Below are positions 57,099 to 64,000 of a DNA stretch of 64,000 nucleotides, piece after piece; position 1 is the stretch's first letter, and every line of letters begins with the position of its first letter. Under the pieces are notes generated by a model. It saw nothing but the letters and a program-made list of their open reading frames with translations, was not told where the DNA came from and did no database searches. Made by a program: the position numbers and the translations under genes. The DNA lies in the NCBI GenBank assembly GCA_035544875.1, contig DASZZP010000083.1:186001-250000 (forward strand). The letters are read 5' to 3'. This DNA comes from JASLEW01 sp035544875. Lineage in GTDB: Bacteria > Acidobacteriota > Thermoanaerobaculia > Multivoradales > UBA5704.

Positions 57099-57824
57099 AT
57101 GCGGAGCGCAGCGACCTATTGGATCCTGGGAGCGATCGTGGCGATGGTCGTCGTCTCGGCCTGTGAGCCCAAGGGGGACGGCGCCTCGACCGCGGCGAAG
57201 GGTGGCGCTCCAGGCGTCAAGGTTGGATCGGAGCCGATGAAACCCGAGGAGATCGCGCAGGCGGGGCAGGCGCCAGCCGCGGCGCCGGGCCAGGCGCAGG
57301 CATCCGGGCAGGGGCAGGCGCAGCCTCACGCCGCCTCGGCCACCCTGCTACCGGCCACCGACAATCCACGCTTCTCCGGCACCGTGACCTTCACCCAGCA
57401 GGGTGATCAGGTGCGGGTCGTTGCCAACCTCGCGGGGGTGGAGCGGCCCGGCAACCATGGATTTCACATCCATGCCACCGGGCAGTGCGAGCACGATCCA
57501 GGAGGCAATCATTTCGCCAGCGCCGGCGGTCACTTCAACCCCACCGACGCCCCGCACGGCTGCCCCGACGCGGCGGCCCATCATGCCGGCGACTTGGGCA
57601 ATGTAGTCATCGGGGCCGACGGCAGCGGGCACGTCGACCTGACGACGCCGATGCTGTCGCTGTCCGGTCCCAACTCCGTGGTCGGCAAGGCGGTCATCCT
57701 GCACTCCGGCGCGGACGATTGCACCAGCCAGCCGGCCGGCAACGCCGGCGCCCGCCTGGCCTGCGGCGTGGTGAGCGCCGGAGGAGCGGCCGGGGCGGGG
57801 AGGGCAGCCAGCGGCGCTCACTGA
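57099..57824 (+). CDS. sodC: Cu/Zn superoxide dismutase, lipoprotein-like
   Basis: Removes superoxide outside the cytoplasm. 241 residues, with AGGAGG 5 nt before the ATG. The N-terminus (AATYWILGAIVAMVVVSAC) ends in a lipobox-like Cys at about residue 22, so it is probably an envelope lipoprotein. A linker rich in Gly/Ala/Gln follows to about 85. Metal ligands are visible in NHGFHIHATGQCEHD, GGHFNPTDAPHG and AAHHAGDLGN, and the second-shell Arg region VILHSGADDCTSQPAGNAGARLACGVV contains the disulfide Cys. It is complete and should be active. A GGDEF gene follows 38 nt downstream. Confidence 0.95.
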   Translation: MRSAATYWILGAIVAMVVVSACEPKGDGASTAAKGGAPGVKVGSEPMKPEEIAQAGQAPAAAPGQAQASGQGQAQPHAASATLLPATDNPRFSGTVTFTQQGDQVRVVANLAGVERPGNHGFHIHATGQCEHDPGGNHFASAGGHFNPTDAPHGCPDAAAHHAGDLGNVVIGADGSGHVDLTTPMLSLSGPNSVVGKAVILHSGADDCTSQPAGNAGARLACGVVSAGGAAGAGRAASGAH

Positions 57825-57862
57825 GCACGAACCCGCGCCGCCGCCGCCGAGGGCGCTGAGAT

Positions 57863-59605
57863 ATGCCTCCCAAGTCGCCCAGAGACCTCTGGGCCACGCT
57901 GCTGCCGACCGCGGGAGCGCTGCTCGGCCTGGCCGCCGCCGCGCGGATCCGGGCGTTCGCCGACGTCGAGCTCTTTGGCGGTGCGTGGCCGGCCACCGGC
58001 ATCGTCTGCTGGCTCGCAGCGCTGCTGCTAGTGGGCGTCGCCGGCGCCTTCCATCGACCCCTTGGCGCCACGACCCTGGGCCTGGGCACGATGGTTCTGG
58101 CTCCGGCGGCGCTGCTCTTCGGTGCCCTCGCCGCCGCGAGCCTGGCTGCCGTCTCGCTGCTGCTTGCCGAGGTCGCCTGGCGCTCGGTGCGCTCCGCGGG
58201 CTCGGTGCCGCTGCCCGAACGCCGCCACCTGCTGCGCGCCGTCGAGGCGGCGGGCGCCGCGGCGTGCGGCGGCCTCGCCGCGGGTTTCGTCTGGGCCTTC
58301 CTGCCGCGCTGGTTCCACGCCGCCGGGCTGCCGGCGCGGCTGGCCGCGGCGGCGGCCGCCTACCTCCTCGTCTGCGCCGCGCTGGCGCTCGCCGACCGCA
58401 AGATCCGCCGCCCCGACCTCGCCTTCTGGCGTCCCGCGGTCCTGGCGCCGCTCGCCGCCGACCTGGTGGGCTGGACCGCCGGCGCCGGGGTCGCCCTGTC
58501 CGGCGCGCTCGCCGGCTGGCGGATCGCCCTGCTCATCCTGGCGGCTTTCGGGTTGCTTGCCCTGGAAGCCGGCCGCAACGGTGTGCTGCTCGAAAAGACG
58601 CGCCGGCGGGCGCGCGACCTCGAGCGGCTGCGCCGGGCCGGGCGGCGCATGATCTCTCCGGCGCAGGAGATGGCCGGCGTCGCCGAGCGCATCCACGCCG
58701 AGTGCAAGGTCGTGCCCTTCGTCTGGTTCCAGCTCGAGGCGCTGACCCTGGGCAGCCAGTTCTTGAGCTGGTGGGCGGGGCCGGGCGGCGAGCTTCGTGA
58801 AGGGGTGCCGGAGCCGGACCGCTATGCGCCCGTGCTTCCCGGCTTTCACCGGCGGTCGGCCTGGCAGGTGATCGAGCGCCAGCTGCGTGCCGACGGCAAG
58901 GTGCTGGGCCGTCTCCGCCTGTGGTGCGACCCGCGGCGCCTCGACCCGCAGCAGGTCATTCTTCTCGACCAGCTCTTGCCGCAGATGAGCGCCTCGGTCA
59001 GCCGCTGCCTGCTCGACCGGGAGGCGCGGGAAGATCCATTGACCGGGGTCGCCATGCGCCGGGTGCTGGAAAAGCGCCTGCACCAGGCCCATGCCCGCTG
59101 TCTCGAAGACGGCGGCGCGATGTCGGTCATCCTGTGTGACCTCGACCACTTCAAGCGCATCAACGACGCCTATGGCCACGTCGCGGGCGACGCCGCGCTC
59201 GTCGCCATCGCCGGGCTGCTCAAGCAAGACCGGCGTGAGGCTGATCTGTGCTGCCGCTACGGCGGCGAGGAGTTCGTGCTGCTGCTCGAGAAGACCTCAG
59301 GTGCGAGCGCTCTGGCGATCGCCGAGCGCATTCGCCGCCGGGTCGAAGAGCTGGAGCTCAAGGTCGAGGAGCAGCCCATTCCGCTCACCCTGAGCGCCGG
59401 CATAGCCTGCTTCCCCGAGCTCTACATCCGCACCGCCGCGGAGCTGATCCTGTTCGCCGACGAGGCGCTCTACGAAGCCAAGCGGCGGGGGCGCAACCGC
59501 TGCCTCCTCGACCTCGGCCAGGGCCGCTATCTCGACGCCGAGGGCGCGGTCCACGTCAGCGAAGACACGCCGCCGCTCGTCGAGCCGCCGCGGATCTTCG
59601 CCTGA
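57863..59605 (+). CDS. Membrane-bound GGDEF diguanylate cyclase
   Basis: A 580-residue protein with seven or eight hydrophobic helices in the first 240 residues, in a layout like MASE-type sensory regions. A helical linker with some GAF-like character follows (about 250-390), then a GGDEF domain (about 395-560). The domain opens REDPLTGVAMRRVLEKRL and has the intact active site RYGGEEFVLLLE, so c-di-GMP synthesis is expected. An RxxD inhibitory site at the usual spot is KQDRREADLC (READ), so feedback inhibition is plausible. Confidence 0.92.
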   Translation: MPPKSPRDLWATLLPTAGALLGLAAAARIRAFADVELFGGAWPATGIVCWLAALLLVGVAGAFHRPLGATTLGLGTMVLAPAALLFGALAAASLAAVSLLLAEVAWRSVRSAGSVPLPERRHLLRAVEAAGAAACGGLAAGFVWAFLPRWFHAAGLPARLAAAAAAYLLVCAALALADRKIRRPDLAFWRPAVLAPLAADLVGWTAGAGVALSGALAGWRIALLILAAFGLLALEAGRNGVLLEKTRRRARDLERLRRAGRRMISPAQEMAGVAERIHAECKVVPFVWFQLEALTLGSQFLSWWAGPGGELREGVPEPDRYAPVLPGFHRRSAWQVIERQLRADGKVLGRLRLWCDPRRLDPQQVILLDQLLPQMSASVSRCLLDREAREDPLTGVAMRRVLEKRLHQAHARCLEDGGAMSVILCDLDHFKRINDAYGHVAGDAALVAIAGLLKQDRREADLCCRYGGEEFVLLLEKTSGASALAIAERIRRRVEELELKVEEQPIPLTLSAGIACFPELYIRTAAELILFADEALYEAKRRGRNRCLLDLGQGRYLDAEGAVHVSEDTPPLVEPPRIFA

Positions 59606-59641
59606 ACGGGGGCACGAGAGAGGAAGGCACGCTACGCTTTG

Positions 59642-60292
59642 TTATGTGTGGAGAGTGCGCGCCAGGAAGAAACCGGTCACCCGGCAGCCGGGGAAGCGGC
59701 GTGCCAGCAGATCCTTGGCGGCGCGGAAGTGCGCGCCGCTGGTGAGCACGTCGTCGAACAGCCCGAGGGCGCGCGGCGGCGGCTCGCAAAGCGATTCATC
59801 GAGGGCGTAGACGCCGGCGATCTCGGCGGGGCGGAGGCGCCGCCGGCTGCGGCTGGAAGCGCGGGTGTCGGCGGTCTGGATGACCAGCTCCCGGACGTCG
59901 CCGGGCTGCAGCTCGCAGAGCGCGACCATCTGCCGCAGGATCGAGAGGACGCGGTCGTCGTGGCGCCAGCTGCCCTTGACGGCTGAAGGAGGGATGGGAA
60001 CCAGTGTTGCGGTGGCCAGCCAGGCGCGGTCGAGCGCTGCCGCCAGCTCGCCGGCGAACTGCTCGATCGCCCTCTCCTTCCAGCGCCACTCGGGTCGGAA
60101 GCGGCGCTCGGGCCGCTTCTTGAGGTCGAGGATCAAGTCGTTGGTGCTGCCCGGGCCGGTCCGCCAGAAGCCCTGCCCCGCCGAGTACTCGCGCAGGAAG
60201 TAGCACTCGTCGTCCTCCGTCAGGTAGCGGTAGCTATCGAGGTGGAGCCGATCGAGCCGGGTCAGCGCCACCGAGGCATTGGCGGACGTCAT
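59642..60292 (-). CDS. Phosphoribosyltransferase-like protein paired with a DprA-like protein
   Basis: A 216-residue protein. The PRPP-binding loop is RALGLFDDVLTSGAHFRAAK (residues about 175-195), close to the usual DDVxTTGAT. Upstream, ATLVPIPPSAVKGSWRHDDRV supplies the flexible-loop region of the type I PRTase fold. No N-terminal zinc finger is present, so it is not an ordinary ComFC. The start lies inside the end of the DprA-like gene (59-bp overlap), so the two are coexpressed. The substrate base is unknown; with its DprA-like partner it may act in nucleotide-based immunity or DNA uptake. Confidence 0.75.
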   Translation of the reverse strand: MTSANASVALTRLDRLHLDSYRYLTEDDECYFLREYSAGQGFWRTGPGSTNDLILDLKKRPERRFRPEWRWKERAIEQFAGELAAALDRAWLATATLVPIPPSAVKGSWRHDDRVLSILRQMVALCELQPGDVRELVIQTADTRASSRSRRRLRPAEIAGVYALDESLCEPPPRALGLFDDVLTSGAHFRAAKDLLARRFPGCRVTGFFLARTLHT

Positions 60293-61250
60293 CGTAGTTG
60301 CGCACCCGGAGGGCGCCTTGCAGCGCCAGCCGGTGCGGCCAGTCGAGGCCCGCGACGCGGAAGCAGCTGTCGAGGATGAGCAGCCTCCTCCCCTGGTGCA
60401 GGGCCGCCCTTGCCTGGTGAAGAGTGCCGGAAGTCTCGCCGGCCTCGACGATCACGGTGGCCTGGGTCAACGCCGACATCGTGGCGTTGCGTTCCGGAAA
60501 GAAGGCGCGGTTGTGCTGCCAGCCCTGGCGGTAGTAGCGGAAGACGGGCACCTGGCTCACCACCAGGAATCGGTCGGCGATCTGCCGCTGCAGCTCGGCG
60601 TTGTCGCGCGGGTAGGCCTCGCACAGCGGCGTCCCGAGCACGGCGACGGTGCGGCCGCCAGCCGCGAGGGCCGCCTGGTGCGCGGCAGTGTCGATGCCGG
60701 CGGCGAGGCCCGAGACCACCGTCCAGTCGTCCGCGACCAGGCGCCGCACGAGCGCCCGGGCGCGGCGCACCCCGTCCGGGGACGGCCGCCGGGTGCCGAC
60801 CACCGCCACGCAGCGACTCTCCAGCAGGTTCCACCAGCCGCGGAAGTAGAGCAGCTCGACCGGGTTGCGGGCATCGCGCAGCCGCGCCGGGTACTCGCTC
60901 GCGCGGTGCAGGCGCACCCCGAACTCCCGCACGCCGCCCCGGGCGAGCAGCGCCCGTGCCACCGCCGCCATCCGCGCCGCCCGCCGCGGCTTGACGAAAT
61001 CCGACGGCAGCGACTCCGGGTGCGCCTTGAACAGCTCCGCCAGCCGCCTGAAGGTCGTCCCCGGCGCGCTCCACAACGCCTCGTAAGCCCCCATCTCCAG
61101 CAGCGGCGAGATGCCGCGGCGAGCCGGCGCCGCAAAATCTGCCTCCTGCCGTGCTGCGAGCGGCGTCAGAGCGATTGGGGTCTGGGGCAGTGCCAAGTAG
61201 CGGTTCTCCGGGCCGGGCTGCTCTTCCAGGGCGGATCGGGATCGCCTCAT
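60234..61250 (-). CDS. Divergent DprA-like (SLOG/Rossmann) protein
   Basis: A 338-residue protein. The Rossmann core is clear: CVAVVGTRRPSPDGVRRAR, WTVVSGLAAGIDTAAHQAAL, TVAVLGTPLCEAYPRDNAEL, FFPERNATMSALTQATVIVEA and GETSGTLHQARAALHQGR. These are DprA family positions for single-strand DNA-binding and dimer contacts. It differs from competence DprA: the SE-type motif reads VVSQVP, the end of the core reads LLILDS instead of a PG turn, and there is a roughly 110-residue N-terminal extension. It overlaps the phosphoribosyltransferase gene by 59 bp. Other competence genes are absent here. Confidence 0.85.
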   Translation of the reverse strand: MRRSRSALEEQPGPENRYLALPQTPIALTPLAARQEADFAAPARRGISPLLEMGAYEALWSAPGTTFRRLAELFKAHPESLPSDFVKPRRAARMAAVARALLARGGVREFGVRLHRASEYPARLRDARNPVELLYFRGWWNLLESRCVAVVGTRRPSPDGVRRARALVRRLVADDWTVVSGLAAGIDTAAHQAALAAGGRTVAVLGTPLCEAYPRDNAELQRQIADRFLVVSQVPVFRYYRQGWQHNRAFFPERNATMSALTQATVIVEAGETSGTLHQARAALHQGRRLLILDSCFRVAGLDWPHRLALQGALRVRNYDDVRQCLGGADPARSAPPR

Positions 61251-61356
61251 TGCCGGCCATTCGCGCCGATTTCGCCGCCATCATAACGCCTCGTTACCGC
61301 CAGCGCCCGGACGCGCCCGGACGCGCCGGCCAGCTTCGGCATGACGCAGCCGAAAA

Positions 61357-61386
61357 TTGACACCGCTCTCGGGGCTGCCTTAGACT
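61357..61386 (+). promoter_or_regulatory. Promoter of the tRNA cluster
   Basis: TTGACA (61357-61362) and TAGACT (61381-61386) with 18-nt spacing lie 17 bp before tRNA-Pro. They probably drive all four tRNA genes. Confidence 0.7.
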
Positions 61387-61403
61387 GCGGTGCGCGTTTC
61401 CGT

Positions 61404-61477
61404 CGGGGCGTAGCGCAGCCTGGTAGCGCACCTGCCTTGGGCGCAGGGGGTCCCCAGTTCAAATCTGGGCGCCCCGA
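61404..61477 (+). tRNA. tRNA-Pro (TGG)
   Basis: The acceptor CGGGGCG pairs with CGCCCCG. The anticodon arm CCTGC CTTGGGC GCAGG gives anticodon TGG, and the T arm CCCAG TTCAAAT CTGGG is complete. CCA is not encoded. First of a cluster of four. Confidence 0.96.
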
Positions 61478-61651
61478 TACCGACGGCAACCCGAGGCCAA
61501 CGGAATCAGGCGCGCGGGGTCCTGACCTCCGGGGAATGCCGCCCGGCCAACACCGGACGGGCGGCCGACCTCCGGGAAGAGCCGCCCGGCCATCGACGGA
61601 CGGGCGGCCTGCCCGCGCTCGACGTGCCGCGGTGGCGGGCCGCGCAACCTG

Positions 61652-61728
61652 CTGCCCGTAGCTCAGCTGGATAGAGCGGCGGCCTTCTAAGCCGCGGGTC
61701 GGGGGTTCGAATCCCTCCGGGCAGGCCA
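61652..61728 (+). tRNA. tRNA-Arg (TCT)
   Basis: The acceptor CTGCCCG pairs with CGGGCAG. The anticodon arm GCGGC CTTCTAA GCCGC gives TCT, and the T arm GGGGG TTCGAAT CCCTC is complete. CCA is encoded at 61726-61728. About 175 bp of GC-rich spacer separates it from tRNA-Pro; that spacer holds several CCGGGCGGCC-like inverted blocks but no gene. Confidence 0.96.
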
Positions 61729-61750
61729 CTTGTTTCAACGATCGCGCATG

Positions 61751-61826
61751 GTGAGTGTAGCTCAATTGGTAGAGCGCTGGACTGTGGCTCCAGTGGTTGA
61801 GGGTTCGACCCCCTTCACTCACCCCA
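61751..61826 (+). tRNA. tRNA-His (GTG)
   Basis: The acceptor GTGAGTG pairs with CACTCAC. The base before it is G (61750), able to serve as the G-1 typical of tRNA-His opposite C73. The anticodon arm CTGGA CTGTGGC TCCAG gives GTG. CCA is encoded at 61824-61826. Confidence 0.96.
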
Positions 61827-61839
61827 CAACCCCCAAAAG

Positions 61840-61916
61840 GCGCCCTTAGCTCAGCTGGATAGAGCGACAGCCTCCGGAGCTGTAGGTCAGAGGTTCGAAT
61901 CCTCTAGGGCGCACCA
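61840..61916 (+). tRNA. tRNA-Arg (CCG)
   Basis: The acceptor GCGCCCT pairs with AGGGCGC. The anticodon arm ACAGC CTCCGGA GCTGT gives CCG, and the T arm AGAGG TTCGAAT CCTCT is complete. CCA is encoded at 61914-61916. It lies only 13 nt after tRNA-His. Confidence 0.97.
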
Positions 61917-61930
61917 TAAGAATCAAACAG

Positions 61931-62131
61931 TTAGAAAAAGAGCCCTACGCGCTTCCCCTCCCCGGGTAAGCAGGGGGTAAGCTCGCGGCGGGATTTCCGG
62001 GTGCCGCGTAGGCTGTTGGCAATGCCTCTACGGTCGTCATCTTGAACCGTCATCACATCGATGCCTCGCAGGCGCAATCCAAGAGCCACGGCCCGGGGCA
62101 CGTGCTCGTGAAAATAGAGGGCGATACTCAA
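61931..62131 (-). pseudogene. Truncated DUF5615 PIN-like toxin gene
   Basis: The first 38 residues, MSIALYFHEHVPRAVALGLR followed by LRGIDVMTVQDDDRRGIA, match the N-terminus of DUF5615 (PIN-like, Mut7-C related) toxins, normally about 110-120 residues long. After that the frame turns into unrelated residues (NSLRGTRKSRRELTPC) and stops 15 bp from tRNA-Arg. The catalytic acidic residues of the missing half are gone, so this is a broken gene. It starts with TTG. The expected DUF433-type antitoxin is not intact upstream; a short frame there (62240-62340) could be debris. Confidence 0.55.
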
Positions 62132-62349
62132 GGCGGGGCGCGGCTAAGCTTGGCGGCGACGGCGGAGGGGCCGGCAAGAGCATGGCTCACCAATCATCCC
62201 GCGTCCAGAGCACGCCTCGCCCCAGGCAACGGTATGCGTCGGACTTCATCCAGGATCGGCCGCCTGGGCGCCGGCGTGGACCTGCTGCGCGGCCAGGATC
62301 ACCGCTGACTGCCGGGCAAGGCTCTTGACTTCGGAGTAGAGCGCGTTGC

Positions 62350-63069
62350 TTACGGAGCCTGTGGGCAAGCGCTCTCGAGGATCCTCGCAACCCAATCGGC
62401 GTGGGGGAGACCGCAGCCGGAAAGCGCCTTGAGCTCCCTGTCCACGTCATACTCCACGCGCCGGATTACTGGCTTGGACTGATCCAGCAAGAGGTAGGCA
62501 GCGCGGCGGTCGCCGTCGTACGAAAGACCAACGCTGCCTGTGTTGGCGACGATCATTGCTGAAACGCTCCGAATGTATGAGCGGTGGATATGCGCATAGA
62601 TGGCAATCGGCTGGCCGAGCGGTCCGTAAACCGACTCCAACTCGGCATCGCTCGCCGTATGCACAGGTGCGCGCCAGGGACTCTCGGGACTGGCGTGCAC
62701 GAGCGCCATCGGACCATGAATCTGAATGCGCGGCAGGCCGCGCAGCCATTCGAGTCTCTCTTCTCCCAGCGCTTCACGAGTCGCCACCGCCATCTCCTCG
62801 ATCGCTGCGAAAAGGGCTTTCAGCTTGGGCGATTTATTCGCAAACTCCTGCAGCGACTCGGGCATAAAAAGCATTTCATCCGTATTGCCAACCACACCTT
62901 GCCAGCCGAGATCGCGAATGCCATCCACAATCTCCACGGGACTTGCTCCTCCGTCGGCCAGATCGCCGCCGTGGAGGATCAAGTCGGGAGAGGTTTGCCG
63001 CAGATCCGCCAGGACTGCCTCAAACGCCGTTCGGTTGCCGTGGATGTCGGATACGATTGCGGTGCGCAT
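62350..63069 (-). CDS. YfcE-like metallophosphoesterase
   Basis: A 239-residue protein. GGAGAACTGTG precedes the ATG at 63069. The calcineurin-type signature is complete: AIVSDIHGNRTAFEAVL (metal site 1), LHGGDLADGG (metal site 2), VVGNTDEML (GNxD variant), and His residues in MALVHASPESP and YAHIHRSYIRS. The fold is that of small phosphodiesterases acting on nucleotides or phospholipid esters. Substrate unknown. It is less GC-rich than most genes here. Confidence 0.9.
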   Translation of the reverse strand: MRTAIVSDIHGNRTAFEAVLADLRQTSPDLILHGGDLADGGASPVEIVDGIRDLGWQGVVGNTDEMLFMPESLQEFANKSPKLKALFAAIEEMAVATREALGEERLEWLRGLPRIQIHGPMALVHASPESPWRAPVHTASDAELESVYGPLGQPIAIYAHIHRSYIRSVSAMIVANTGSVGLSYDGDRRAAYLLLDQSKPVIRRVEYDVDRELKALSGCGLPHADWVARILESACPQAP

Positions 63070-63147
63070 CACAGTTCTCCGATGCCGAGTTGCGTAACGA
63101 TACGCGCCCGAAAACCTCCGGGGTGACCGCCGTTGACGACTGCCCGT

Positions 63148-63999
63148 TTACAGCGACTCGGCCCGCCGGCGCAGGCCGGCCAGCTCGCCGAGCAGCGAGC
63201 TGAGCTCGTCGCGGCTTGCTTCCAGGCGTTTGCGCTCGGCGCGGATGAAGCGGGTGTAGGGCGCGATCGCCTCGTCGATGCGCCGCAGGCTGCGCTCGAT
63301 CTCGCGCCCGAACTGGCTGGTCAGGGCGGTCATCAGCTCGCCGCGCAGGGCGGCGATCCTGGCGCGCAGCTCGCGCTTGGCGGCCTGGCGGCGGCTGGGG
63401 ATGATGAACAGGCCGAGCAGCGCGATCACGCTCGCCGCCAGCACGCCGGTGGCGTCGGCGGCGGCGCCGGCGAGGACGTGGGCGAGCAGCGTGCCGAGGC
63501 CGATCGCCCCCACCTCGACGAGGGCGGTCGAGGCCACCGCCGCCTGCACCGAGTCGGCCATGCGCGTCGCCTCGGCCTCCTTGTCATAGCCGTCGAGCGT
63601 CTCCTGGGCGACCCGGCCGACGCTGTCGAGCAGGCGCGACCGGTCGAGATCGAACGCGCCGCCGACCTGCCCCACGATCCGATCAGCGCGATCGGCGCGG
63701 CCAACGCGATTGGCACCGCCAACGCGATTGGCACGGTCGGCGTCGCCGGCGCGGTCGCTGCTGCCGCCCTCGCCGGCAGCTTTACCACTCGCGCTGCCAC
63801 CGGCGCCGCCCGCGGTCATGGCATGGCGGCGCTTGGCGACGTGCTCCATCACCGCCTGCCACTGCCGCAGGTCGGATGACAACAGCCAATCGATCACTTC
63901 GTGGACGCGGCGCTCGATCATCTGCGGCACGTCGGCCACCACTTTCTTCTCGAATTCGGCTTTGATGCGCGCCCGGTTCAGCAAGTCGACTACACGGCC
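63148..63999 (-). CDS. Dynamin-like GTPase, C-terminal part (5' end outside window)
   Basis: The frame is open to the right edge, so the GTPase domain lies beyond the window. The visible 283 residues begin RVVDLLNRARIKAEFEKKVV and continue PQMIERRVHEVIDWLLSSDL. They contain a long charged linker with tandem DNA repeats (about 63670-63745, coding DRANRVGGANRVGRADRADR). A pair of hydrophobic segments (VASTALVEVGAIGLGTLLAHVL and ATGVLAASVIALLGLFII) would be the membrane paddle, and a terminal coiled coil follows. Layout and sequence fit bacterial dynamin-like proteins used in membrane remodelling. Confidence 0.65.
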   Translation of the reverse strand, partial: GRVVDLLNRARIKAEFEKKVVADVPQMIERRVHEVIDWLLSSDLRQWQAVMEHVAKRRHAMTAGGAGGSASGKAAGEGGSSDRAGDADRANRVGGANRVGRADRADRIVGQVGGAFDLDRSRLLDSVGRVAQETLDGYDKEAEATRMADSVQAAVASTALVEVGAIGLGTLLAHVLAGAAADATGVLAASVIALLGLFIIPSRRQAAKRELRARIAALRGELMTALTSQFGREIERSLRRIDEAIAPYTRFIRAERKRLEASRDELSSLLGELAGLRRRAESL

Positions 64000-64000
64000 G

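Noticed and set aside
62042..62308. Small plus-strand frame between the broken toxin and the phosphoesterase
   Set aside because: No family resemblance and no start signal; it overlaps the DUF5615 remnant in antisense.

Overview
The window is a high-GC (by eye close to 70%) bacterial chromosome segment, gene-dense and with mostly housekeeping content. A dnaG-rpoD pair, a SUF-only Fe-S operon headed by an Rrf2 regulator, ATP-type PEP carboxykinase, a tricorn-like S41 protease, an AmrS-type radical SAM enzyme, a LiaF/LytS/LytTR cassette and a DUF2339-DUF3999 pair together suggest an Acidobacteriota-like organism (Thermoanaerobaculia would fit). A Myxococcota or other deep-branching high-GC Gram-negative is not excluded. 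No rRNA, CRISPR array, intact transposase or replication origin was seen.

Layout. 0-5 kb: end of dnaG, rpoD, an ECF sigma/membrane partner pair, a secreted protein and tRNA-Asn. 5-9.5 kb (minus): a transcription unit of LiaF-like membrane protein, LytS-type kinase (apparently frameshifted), LytTR regulator and a FAD oxidoreductase. 10-15 kb: DUF2339/DUF3999 pair. 15-25 kb: acetyl-CoA synthetase, a large secreted gluzincin-type peptidase with propeller, thioesterase, GGDEF/EAL protein, pckA. 25-32 kb: tricorn-like protease, MscS channel, glutamate dehydrogenase, cytochrome c. 32-36 kb: a hybrid-propeller sensor kinase and its LuxR-type regulator, both preceded by the same palindrome. 36-45 kb: AmrS, amidohydrolase, two multispanning membrane proteins and a HupE-like protein. 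45.4-48.2 kb: an accessory island with a SIR2-like/TIR protein and a STAND-P-loop/WD40 protein. 48.3-55.4 kb: the SUF operon (regulator, sufB, sufC, sufD, sufS, sufU, sufT) with a clear promoter and operator. 55.5-64 kb: ECF sigma factor, DUF3108 protein, Cu/Zn superoxide dismutase, GGDEF protein, an overlapping DprA-like/phosphoribosyltransferase pair, four clustered tRNA genes, a broken DUF5615 gene, a phosphoesterase and the end of a dynamin-like GTPase.

Three things stand out. (1) A dispersed repeat family of about 90-240 bp, five copies here. Two copies form an inverted pair that brackets sufC-sufD, and one is read in frame into the N-terminus of SufS. (2) The SIR2/TIR plus STAND-WD40 gene pair looks like an NAD-targeting immune module, but its STAND protein has lost the region between the P-loop core and four near-identical 126-bp WD40 repeats. 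(3) The DprA-like/phosphoribosyltransferase overlapping pair is divergent from competence DprA. Smaller signals are an inverted 14-16 bp palindrome controlling both halves of a two-component system, a Rrf2 operator, and a kinase frameshift exposed by a TAGTG coupling site.
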